A DNA stretch of 64,000 nucleotides. It comes from CAZTVF01 sp964616985 (GTDB lineage: Bacteria; Planctomycetota; Phycisphaerae; SM23-33). The translations under genes were made by a program, and so were the position numbers. Below are positions 1-6,289 of this stretch, piece after piece (position 1 is the stretch's first letter; every line of letters starts with the position of its first letter). The stretch spans positions 8,975-72,974 of the forward strand of contig CAZTVF010000007.1 in NCBI GenBank assembly GCA_964616985.1, in the 5' to 3' direction. The notes under the pieces are model-generated. The model was given only the letters and a program-made list of their open reading frames with translations. It ran no database searches and had not been told where the DNA came from.

Positions 1-1
1 G

Positions 2-334
2 CCGCGGGTGAGCCTGGGCACTGTGTATCGTAACCTCGAGGTGCTCTGCCGCGAGGGCAAGGCCCTGCGGATGGAGCCGGCCGCCGGCGGACAGCGAAGG
101 TTCGACGGCAATACCCGCCGGCACTACCACGTCCGCTGCTGCCGCTGCGGCCGGCTGGCGGATGTGATGCTGGAGGAATTCACCGCCCTGCACGAACCGG
201 CGGCGGCGGCGAGCGATTTCGAGATCCTCGACCACCGGCTGGAGTTCGTGGGGGTGTGCCCGGGATGCAAAGAAGAAGAAGAAGAAGAAGAAGCAAAATG
301 CATTAGCAGGGATGAAGAGGATAAAGAGAGATAG
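2..334 (+). CDS. Fur-family metal-dependent regulator (5' partial)
   Basis: The 3' part of a Fur/PerR-type repressor; the frame is open to the window edge, so the true start lies upstream. The first visible residues, PRVSLGTVYRNLE, are the end of the Fur winged-helix DNA-binding domain. They are followed by the dimerisation domain with an HYH metal-ligand motif, CCRCG, and a final CPGC; the paired CxxC motifs are the structural zinc site of this family. After CPGC the protein should end within a few residues, but here it runs into a GAA-repeat tract that encodes a poly-Glu tail of about 25 residues. The next gene is rubrerythrin and the block is full of peroxide and superoxide defence genes, so a PerR-like role is likely. 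That role is inferred from context; metal specificity cannot be read from the fragment. Confidence 0.88.
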   Translation, partial: PRVSLGTVYRNLEVLCREGKALRMEPAAGGQRRFDGNTRRHYHVRCCRCGRLADVMLEEFTALHEPAAAASDFEILDHRLEFVGVCPGCKEEEEEEEAKCISRDEEDKER

Positions 335-420
335 AGAAGAAGAAGAAGAAGAAGAAGAAACAGCAACCGCGGAGAACGCGGAGAACGCAGAAAAGAAGAA
401 GAAGAAAGAGAAGAAGAAGC
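270..420 (+). repeat. GAA-rich purine microsatellite tract
   Basis: Three runs of GAA triplets (about 270-293, 335-359 and 391-418) are separated by short sequences that also repeat: GGATGAAGAGG occurs near 310 and 430, and GGAGAACGC twice near 371-388. The tract covers the end of the Fur-family gene and most of the spacer to rubrerythrin. Expansion by slippage is the likely origin. Confidence 0.85.
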
Positions 421-532
421 GAAATAGGGATGAAGAGGGATGCAGGAAGTTTGAAGAAGAGTTGATGCCCGCTGAGGGCCCTGCGATGACGGGGCGGCGA
501 GGCGAAGAACAATAGATAACCAGGAGTGAACG

Positions 533-1078
533 ATGCTTGAGATGACGGCTGGGAACCTGCGGAGCGCGTTTGGCGGCGAGTCGATGGCCCACATGCGGTA
601 CATGGCCTGGGCACAGAAGGCCCAGGAAGAAGGCTTCCCCAACGTGGCGAGATTGTTCAACGCGATCAGCCGGGCCGAACAGGCCCATGCCACCGGTCAC
701 TTCAAGGTGATGGCCGCGGTCGCGGGCGGGTTCCTCGTCCCTGCCGGCGGCGGGTTCGGCCTGGGCACCACGTCCCAGAACCTCGCCGGCGCCATCGAGG
801 GCGAGAACTTCGAGGTCAAGGAGATGTACCCGGCCTACATCGAAGTGGCCAAGTCGCAGGGCGAGAAGGCCGCCATCCGAAGCATGGAGCTGGCCCTGGC
901 GGCGGAGAAGATCCACGCGGACCTGTACGCCAAGGCCAAGGTCGCCGTCGACGGCGGCAAAGACATCGCCCTGGGCGCGGTGCAGATATGCACCGTGTGC
1001 GGCCATACCGTCGAGGGCGACGCCCCCGACAAGTGCCCGGTGTGCAACGCCCTGAAGAAGTTCTACGTAGCCTTCTAA
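533..1078 (+). CDS. Rubrerythrin family protein
   Basis: A 181-residue non-haem iron protein expected to reduce hydrogen peroxide in the cytoplasm. The N-terminal ferritin-like four-helix domain carries the diiron carboxylate/His pattern (GESMAHMRYMAWAQ near residue 15 and EQAHATGH near residue 50). The C-terminus is a rubredoxin-like Fe(SCys)4 domain with cysteines 153/156 and 168/171. Length and domain order match rubrerythrins with a short C-terminal rubredoxin knuckle. A clear ribosome site (AGGAG) lies 6 nt before the ATG. It follows the Fur-family gene and precedes Tpx, desulfoferrodoxin and ferritin, a typical anaerobe oxidative-stress set. Confidence 0.93.
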   Translation: MLEMTAGNLRSAFGGESMAHMRYMAWAQKAQEEGFPNVARLFNAISRAEQAHATGHFKVMAAVAGGFLVPAGGGFGLGTTSQNLAGAIEGENFEVKEMYPAYIEVAKSQGEKAAIRSMELALAAEKIHADLYAKAKVAVDGGKDIALGAVQICTVCGHTVEGDAPDKCPVCNALKKFYVAF

Positions 1079-1089
1079 CGGAAACGCGC

Positions 1090-1119
1090 GGCTCGGCGGC
1101 CTGGAGGGACCGCCGGGCC
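1090..1119 (+). terminator. GC-rich hairpin after rubrerythrin
   Basis: A 10-bp stem (GGCTCGGCGG pairing with CCGCCGGGCC, one G-U) with a 10-nt loop lies 12 nt after the rubrerythrin stop. There is no T tract, so it may be a weak terminator or an mRNA-stabilising hairpin. Confidence 0.35.
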
Positions 1120-1163
1120 GTAATAATGTAGTAGCCGGGGGCCGGGAAGATCGCTTTGGCACA

Positions 1164-1982
1164 ATGGGACGCACAATGCCGCTGATGAAGCACAAGGAAA
1201 TGCTGGAGGATTTGTACCGGCGGTACAACCGGCGGCAGTACGTGCACCCCGACCCCGTGGAGTTCCTCTATCGCTATGATGACGCAGAGGACCGCGAGGT
1301 CGTGGCCCTGGTGGCCAGCTGCCTGGCGTATGGGCGGGTGAAGCAGATTCTCGCCAGCGTCGCCAAGGTGCTGGAGGTGCTGGGCGACAGGCCGGCGAAG
1401 CAGTTGCTTTCGACGCCCCCCGCCCGGCTGGCGGCGAGGCTGAGCGGCTTCAAACACCGCTTCACCACGGGCCGGCAGATGGCGGCATTGCTGGGCGGCG
1501 CCCGGCGGGCCATCGAGCGGCACGGCAGCCTGGAACGATGCTTCTGTGCAGGCCTGGCGGAGGGAGACGTTACGGTGCTACCGGCGTTGAGCAAGTTCGT
1601 CGCGAGCCTTGGCGGCAGTGCAGGCGGCAAGGCGAAGGCCTGCCCGCTGTCGCACCTGCTGAGCGACCCGCAGCGCGGCAGCGCGTGCAAGCGGCTGAAC
1701 CTGATGCTCCGCTGGCTGGTCCGGCGTGACGCGGTGGACGTGGGCGACTGGCGGTCCGTCCCGGCGGCGATGCTGATCGTGCCGCTGGACGTGCACATGC
1801 ACCGCCTCTCGCAGCAGTTGAAGGCCACCGGCCGTGCAGCCGCCGACCTCAAGACCGCCCGCGAGGTGACGGCCGCGTTCGGCAGGGTCAGCCCGCAGGA
1901 CCCCGTGAAATACGATTTCGCGCTGACGCGGATGGGAATCCATCCCGACGTGCTAAACGAGACGCTGTGCAAGCCGAAGTGA
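1164..1982 (+). CDS. TIGR02757/DUF2400 family protein
   Basis: A 272-residue cytoplasmic protein of the TIGR02757 family, whose biochemical role is unknown. Recognition rests on the N-terminal pattern: an L-x2-LY-x2-Y stretch, HPDPVEFLYRYDDAEDREV, and then SCLAYGRVKQI, a conserved signature of the family. The middle holds the RRDAVDVGDW and LDVHMHRL segments, also typical. The start is ambiguous between ATG 1164 and ATG 1176 because neither has a good ribosome site. The gene lies between rubrerythrin and the metal permease and ends 13 nt before the latter, so they may be co-transcribed. The context does not explain the function. Confidence 0.85.
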   Translation: MGRTMPLMKHKEMLEDLYRRYNRRQYVHPDPVEFLYRYDDAEDREVVALVASCLAYGRVKQILASVAKVLEVLGDRPAKQLLSTPPARLAARLSGFKHRFTTGRQMAALLGGARRAIERHGSLERCFCAGLAEGDVTVLPALSKFVASLGGSAGGKAKACPLSHLLSDPQRGSACKRLNLMLRWLVRRDAVDVGDWRSVPAAMLIVPLDVHMHRLSQQLKATGRAAADLKTAREVTAAFGRVSPQDPVKYDFALTRMGIHPDVLNETLCKPK

Positions 1983-1995
1983 TAGGACGACTGTC

Positions 1996-3276
1996 ATGTT
2001 GGACGTTGCCTTAAGAATAGTGACCGACTTCTTCGCGGTGCTGGTGCTGATGTCGCCGTACCTGCTGCTGGGATTCCTGGCCGCGGGGCTGATGGCGGCG
2101 CTGCTGCCGCGAGGCTTCATTGAGCGCCATCTGGGCGGCGGCGGCTACTGGCCGGTCGTGAAGGCTGCCGCCCTGGGCGTGCCGCTGCCGCTGTGCTCGT
2201 GCAGCGTGATCCCTGTCGCCGCCTCGCTGCGAAAGCACGGGGCGAGCAGAAGCGCGACGATGGGGTTCCTGATCGCGACGCCGGAGACCGGCATCGACAG
2301 CATCCTCGTGACGTATGGCATGCTCGGCTGGGTGTTCGCCGCCTTCCGCGCGGGGCTGGCCGTGGCGGGCGGCCTGCTGGGCGGGCTGCTTGTCTTGATC
2401 TTCGGCGGACGTGAGGAGGCCAGGGCCCCTGTCCCTGCGGCGCCCGCGGGCGCCGGGGCCGGTGGCATCGTCGCCCGCCTGCGATACGCGCTGCGGTATG
2501 GATTCGTCGATCTGCCCCGCGACATCGCCAAGACGATGGTCATCGGCCTGGCCATCGCGGCGTTGATCTCGGCGCTGGTGCCGCCCCGTTACTTCGCCAA
2601 CGTCCTGCCGCCGGGCATCGGGCAGATCGCCGTGATGATGCTGGCGGGCATTCCGATCTATGTGTGCGCGACGGCCTCGGTGCCCATCGCCGCCGCCCTG
2701 ATGATGGCCGGCGTTTCGCCCGGGGCCGCCCTGGCGTTCCTGGTGACGGGCCCGGCGACCAACGCGGCGACGATCGCAATGATCTACAAGGTGCTGGGGC
2801 GGCGCGTGGCGTTCCTGTACATCCTGACGATTGCGATTACCGCCATGGGCGGCGGGCTGCTGCTGGACCAGATCCTGCAGACGAGCGGCCAGTCCATGAT
2901 GCACGAGCACGGCGAAATGCTGCCGATGTGGTTCCAGCTCGCCACCACGGTGCTGCTGCTGGCCATGCTGGGCTGGGGCATGATCAGCCCGTTGATCAAT
3001 CGCCGCAAGGCCGCCGCCGCGACGTGCTGCTCGGGTGAAGGCGAGGCAATGCGACAGGTTCAACTGCAGATCACGGGCATGACCTGCCAGGGCTGCGCCC
3101 GCAACGTGCACCGCACGCTGTTGGGCTGCGCGGGCGTGAAGGCGGCCAGCGTGAACCTTGCCGACGCCACCGCCACGCTCGACGGAACCGACTTCGACCT
3201 CGCCGCCGTCCGCCAGGCCCTCAAGGACGAGGGATTCGACGTGACCGCACACGACGACGACGCGAAAACGCGTTAA
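1996..3276 (+). CDS. SO_0444-like Cu/Zn efflux permease with C-terminal HMA domain
   Basis: A 426-residue inner-membrane permease of the DUF318/ArsP-like group fused to a heavy-metal-associated domain. About eight hydrophobic segments fill residues 1-335. The signature PLCSCSVIPVAASLRKHG near residue 70 and FLIATPETGIDSI are hallmarks of this permease group. The C-terminal 70 residues form an HMA fold with the metal-binding GMTCQGCARNV motif near residue 360, preceded by a CC pair. The predicted role is export of thiophilic or divalent metals, with the HMA domain passing or sensing the ion. The position among iron/peroxide genes suggests metal homeostasis under oxidative stress; substrate identity is inferred from the family name only. 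Confidence 0.85.
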   Translation: MLDVALRIVTDFFAVLVLMSPYLLLGFLAAGLMAALLPRGFIERHLGGGGYWPVVKAAALGVPLPLCSCSVIPVAASLRKHGASRSATMGFLIATPETGIDSILVTYGMLGWVFAAFRAGLAVAGGLLGGLLVLIFGGREEARAPVPAAPAGAGAGGIVARLRYALRYGFVDLPRDIAKTMVIGLAIAALISALVPPRYFANVLPPGIGQIAVMMLAGIPIYVCATASVPIAAALMMAGVSPGAALAFLVTGPATNAATIAMIYKVLGRRVAFLYILTIAITAMGGGLLLDQILQTSGQSMMHEHGEMLPMWFQLATTVLLLAMLGWGMISPLINRRKAAAATCCSGEGEAMRQVQLQITGMTCQGCARNVHRTLLGCAGVKAASVNLADATATLDGTDFDLAAVRQALKDEGFDVTAHDDDAKTR

Positions 3277-3354
3277 CCAGCAGACTACAATTATGGCTGA
3301 AGAAGGAACAGTTTTCGGATATCACTAGCTATCTAAATACGAGAAAGGTCCCCC

Positions 3355-3891
3355 ATGACTGATCGCAAAGGAGCTGTTACGATGCACGGCAACGGGCTGA
3401 CGCTGACGGGTTCGCCGGTGAAGGTCGGCGATGCGGCGCCGGATTTCGCTGCCGTTGCCAACGACATGTCCGAATTCAAGCTCTCGTCGCTCAAGGGCAA
3501 GTGCGTGCTGATCTCGGCCGTGCCTTCACTGGACACGCCCGTGTGCCACCGCGAGACGCGCCGCTTCAATGAAGAGGCCGCCAAGCTCCAGAACGTCAAG
3601 ATCGTGACAGTGAGCATGGACCTGCCCTTCGCGCAGGGCCGCTGGTGTGCGGCCGAGGGCATCAAGAACCTGCAGACGGTGAGCGACTACCGCGACGCCC
3701 AGTTCGGCCAGGCGTATGGGCTGTTGATCAAGGAACTGCGCCTCCTGGCGCGGTGCGTGCTGGTGGTCGATCCCAGCGGCAAGATCACGCACATGGACCT
3801 GGTGAAGGAAGTGACCGAGGAGCCGAACTACAACGCCGCCCTGGCCGCGGCGGCCAAGGCGGTCGAGTCGCAGAAGGTAGCGGCGAGGTAG
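3355..3891 (+). CDS. tpx: Thiol peroxidase Tpx (atypical 2-Cys peroxiredoxin)
   Basis: A 178-residue peroxiredoxin that reduces hydroperoxides with thioredoxin. The peroxidatic cysteine is C64 in PSLDTPVC, with the Tpx-type resolving cysteine C98 in GRWCAAEG, giving the intramolecular disulfide typical of this family. The N-terminal GNGLTLTG segment and the thioredoxin fold (KGKCVLISAVPSLDTP) match Tpx over the full length. The ATG at 3355 has an AAAGG ribosome site; an internal ATG at 3382 would remove a conserved N-terminal strand and is less likely. It sits between the metal permease and desulfoferrodoxin in the oxygen-defence block. Confidence 0.95.
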   Translation: MTDRKGAVTMHGNGLTLTGSPVKVGDAAPDFAAVANDMSEFKLSSLKGKCVLISAVPSLDTPVCHRETRRFNEEAAKLQNVKIVTVSMDLPFAQGRWCAAEGIKNLQTVSDYRDAQFGQAYGLLIKELRLLARCVLVVDPSGKITHMDLVKEVTEEPNYNAALAAAAKAVESQKVAAR

Positions 3892-3983
3892 AACGCATCG
3901 GGCGTTCATCGAGAAGGCTGAGCATTCGGGTGGCACGAACGCCACCACGATTGGATAGGAACCCCTAAAAGGAGCGTGTTCGA

Positions 3984-4367
3984 ATGGCGACCGAGAGATT
4001 GCAGGTCTACAAGTGCGGCGTGTGCGGGATCGTGGCCGAGGTGCTTGACGGCGGCGCGGGTGAACTGGTTTGCTGCGGGCAGCCGATGCGGCTGTTCGAG
4101 GCCAACACGGTCGACGCGTCGAAGGAGAAGCACGTGCCCGTGGTCAAGGCCGATGGCAGCGGCTGCACCGTCAGCGTCGGCAGCATCCCTCACCCGATGG
4201 AAGAGAAGCACTTCATCCAGTGGATCGAAGTGATCGCGGACGGCAAGAGCTACCGCCAGTTCCTCAAGCCAGGGCAGAAGCCCGACGCGAGTTTCCCGGT
4301 GGCGGCCGGCAACATCGTCGTGCGCGAGTTCTGCAATCTCCACGGCCTGTGGAAGACGCAGGGCTAG
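3984..4367 (+). CDS. dfx: Desulfoferrodoxin (superoxide reductase, 2Fe type)
   Basis: A 127-residue superoxide reductase that converts superoxide to peroxide without releasing oxygen. The N-terminal desulforedoxin domain has the Fe(SCys)4 ligands CGVC (residues 10-13) and CC near residue 29. The C-terminal neelaredoxin domain carries the square-pyramidal iron ligands: His in EKHVPVV, His residues in HPMEEKHFIQWIE, and the Cys/His pair in CNLHGLW. Both metal centres look intact. Peroxide made here would be handled by the neighbouring Tpx and rubrerythrin. A GGAG-type ribosome site precedes the ATG. Confidence 0.95.
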   Translation: MATERLQVYKCGVCGIVAEVLDGGAGELVCCGQPMRLFEANTVDASKEKHVPVVKADGSGCTVSVGSIPHPMEEKHFIQWIEVIADGKSYRQFLKPGQKPDASFPVAAGNIVVREFCNLHGLWKTQG

Positions 4368-4397
4368 CCGTTCATCGGAATCGAGTATTGCCTGCGT

Positions 4398-4458
4398 CTG
4401 GCGGACGGCTTGTCGTTCGGGTGCTGTAGAAGCCCAGGACGTCACCGGATCGACAGGT
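4398..4458 (-). repeat. Degenerate half copy of the 110-bp inverted-repeat element
   Basis: It matches the orientation of the 55322 copy through the segments GGCTTGTCGTTCGG, GCTGTAGAAGCCC and GTCACC, but lacks the second palindrome arm and has several mismatches. It lies in the dfx-ferritin spacer. Confidence 0.55.
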
Positions 4459-4514
4459 GATTATCAACAAAATGGACCATGCCCGCCCCGGCGGGCGAAT
4501 AGAAGGAGAGAGTC

Positions 4515-5009
4515 ATGCTGAGCAAGAAGATTCAGGATGCGCTGAACGCGCAGATCAATGCCGAGATGTATTCGTCGTACCTGTACCTGGCGATGGCCGC
4601 CCACTTCGAGGCGGCAAACCTCAAGGGCTTCGCCAACTGGATGCAGGTGCAGGCCACCGAAGAGTATGGCCATGCGATGAAGTTCTATAAGTACATCCAG
4701 GACCGCATGGGGCGGGTGACGCTGACGGCGATTGCCGCCCCGCCGGCCGAGTGGGCCAGCCCGCTGGCCGCCTTCGAGGAAGTCGCCCGGCACGAGGCGA
4801 AGGTCACCGGCCTGATCAACGAGTTGATGAACCTCGCCCAGGCCGAGAAGGACCACGCGACGGCCGGCGTGCTGCAATGGTTCGTCAATGAGCAGGTCGA
4901 GGAAGAGGCCTCCGCGGCCGATGTCGTCAACATGCTGAAGGCGATCAAGGATTCGACGAACGGCCTGTTCATGATCGATCACCAGTTGGCCAAGCGCGGC
5001 CGAGGCTGA
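4515..5009 (+). CDS. Non-haem bacterial ferritin
   Basis: A 164-residue iron-storage protein of the FtnA type that oxidises Fe(II) and stores it as a mineral core. Ferroxidase ligands are visible along the four-helix bundle: QINAEMYSSYLYL (first Glu and Tyr), TEEYGHAMKFYKY (the ExxH of helix B) and the later KDHATAGVLQWFVNEQVEEE segment with Glu ligands. Length matches the family. The ribosome site GAAGGAGAG lies 7-8 nt upstream of the ATG. It is the last gene of the stress block and is followed by a strong terminator. Iron sequestration beside superoxide and peroxide reductases limits Fenton chemistry. Confidence 0.95.
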   Translation: MLSKKIQDALNAQINAEMYSSYLYLAMAAHFEAANLKGFANWMQVQATEEYGHAMKFYKYIQDRMGRVTLTAIAAPPAEWASPLAAFEEVARHEAKVTGLINELMNLAQAEKDHATAGVLQWFVNEQVEEEASAADVVNMLKAIKDSTNGLFMIDHQLAKRGRG

Positions 5010-5039
5010 TTTCGGATTCAGCGCGACCCACTGCGTGAC

Positions 5040-5077
5040 GCACGGCGGCCCCCTCACAGAGCCGCCGTGCTTTTTTT
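5040..5077 (+). terminator. Rho-independent terminator after ferritin
   Basis: A perfect 10-bp stem, GCACGGCGGC pairing with GCCGCCGTGC, with an 11-nt loop is followed directly by seven T. It is the best intrinsic terminator in the window and ends the oxygen-defence block. Confidence 0.92.
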
Positions 5078-5178
5078 ATGGACCGGCCGCCCATCCGGAG
5101 GCGACACGCGGGCGTAACAAGGGGTGAGGCTGAGCCCGTCTCGTCGGCGGCGAAGGCATTCCATCCACCGGCCTTTGC

Positions 5179-5223
5179 GGCATGCAGAACCTGTCCCTGC
5201 GGGCCAGGACCTGCATGCCCTAC
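5179..5223 (+). repeat. GGCATGCAG palindromic repeat, copy 1
   Basis: Outer arms GGCATGCAG and CTGCATGCC enclose CCTGTCCCTGCGGGCCAGG. Related copies lie at 26795-26839 (inverted) and 41031-41074; all end in a CCCTAC flank. Intergenic, between ferritin and def. Confidence 0.7.
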
Positions 5224-5249
5224 GAAACGGCATGCGGCGATCGAGGGGC

Positions 5250-5278
5250 TTGTTGTGATTGTCACCCTCAACTAGAAT
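5250..5278 (+). promoter_or_regulatory. Promoter of def, leaderless type
   Basis: TTGTTG, a 17-nt spacer and TAGAAT (5/6 match to the -10 consensus). The -10 box ends 7 nt before the ATG at 5286, so transcription should start at or next to the start codon. No ribosome site is present. Confidence 0.5.
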
Positions 5279-5285
5279 GTAACGA

Positions 5286-5834
5286 ATGAGTAGCAACCCG
5301 AAGATTATGCAGGCGGACGTGGCGACACTGACGGTGATCAAGTACCCCGACCCCCGTCTGATGCAGGCCAGCACGCCGCTGGCGCCGCAGGAAATCGATG
5401 ACTCGGTCCGCGCCCTGGCCGAGCGGATGTTCATCCTGATGACCGAGCATCGGGGCGTGGGTCTGGCTGCGCCGCAAGTGGGCATCAATGTCCGGATGTT
5501 CGTGGCCTGCCCCACCGGCGAGGCCGAGGATCGCCGCGTCTATATCAACCCGCGGATCACCTTCGTCGACGGCAGCCAGGAAGAAGAAGAGGGCTGCCTC
5601 AGCCTCCCCAACGTCACCTGCAAGATCAAGCGGTACCTCAAGGCGACGGTCTCGGCTCTGGACGCGTTCGGCCAAGCCTTCGAGGAATCAGGCGAGGGCC
5701 TCCTGGCCAGGATCTATCAGCACGAGATCGACCACCTCGACGGCAGGCTCCTGGTCGACCGCATGGGCACCGTCTCGAAGCTCGCCAACCGCCGGGCCAT
5801 CAAGCTCCTGGAAGAGAAGTTCGTCAAGGCCTGA
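5286..5834 (+). CDS. def: Peptide deformylase
   Basis: A 182-residue metalloenzyme that removes the formyl group from nascent N-terminal methionine. All three catalytic motifs are present: GVGLAAPQVG (motif 1), EEGCLSLP (motif 2, metal Cys) and QHEIDHLDG (motif 3, two metal His and the catalytic Glu). The C-terminal helix is of normal length. The ATG at 5286 has no Shine-Dalgarno but sits directly behind a good -10 box, so a leaderless mRNA is likely. It stands alone between two repeat-bearing gaps. Confidence 0.96.
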   Translation: MSSNPKIMQADVATLTVIKYPDPRLMQASTPLAPQEIDDSVRALAERMFILMTEHRGVGLAAPQVGINVRMFVACPTGEAEDRRVYINPRITFVDGSQEEEEGCLSLPNVTCKIKRYLKATVSALDAFGQAFEESGEGLLARIYQHEIDHLDGRLLVDRMGTVSKLANRRAIKLLEEKFVKA

Positions 5835-5927
5835 TCTCTCCCTGGCGGTAGAAGGGTGAGCGCGGGGCTCCATTCCTCCCAAAGCCGGCCCACTGCGTGG
5901 GTCGGTCTTCCACTGGCGATCATTCCG

Positions 5928-6037
5928 ATGGAACATGTGAGTGCGTTTGGCGGCTTGCCGTTCGGCGCTGTCAGATCCGGGTGACGCCCTATGGCTTCTA
6001 CAGCGCCGAACGGCAAGCCGCCGCCAAAGCTTTACTC
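5928..6037 (+). repeat. 110-bp inverted-repeat element, copy 1
   Basis: Two near-perfect arms, GGCGGCTTGCCGTTCGGCG and its reverse complement, flank a core that reads CTGTCAGATC...GTGACGCC...GGCTTCTAC. Outer flanks ATGGAACATGTG...GTGCGTTT and CCGCCAAAGCTTTACTC are also shared with the copy at 55322-55434, which has the opposite orientation. There is no ORF inside, and no obvious target-site duplication. Confidence 0.85.
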
Positions 6038-6289
6038 CGCTCGAGAGCGGGTTGCCGCGAGGCAAGACGCCCATCAGCCGTGGCGATCATGAGCACGCTC
6101 ATTTTCATTGGCGGAGGGCAAATAATGTAGTAATGCCTATTTCGCCAGGGTTATAATTCTTCCGGCCACGAAGAGTTGTCGCTGCACGCCGGACACGGGG
6201 TCTGCCGATATGTAGATGGGAAGGCTAACCGCCGAACGCGCCGGGGGTCTAGTGGCCAGGCGTTCGTCGATTCTCTGAAAGGAGTCGCT

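Noticed and set aside
312..515. 67-codon ORF with Glu and Lys runs
   Set aside because: It is the translation of the GAA repeat tract; no ribosome site.
5897..6130. Short ORFs in the def-calpain gap
   Set aside because: Made of the 110-bp repeat element.
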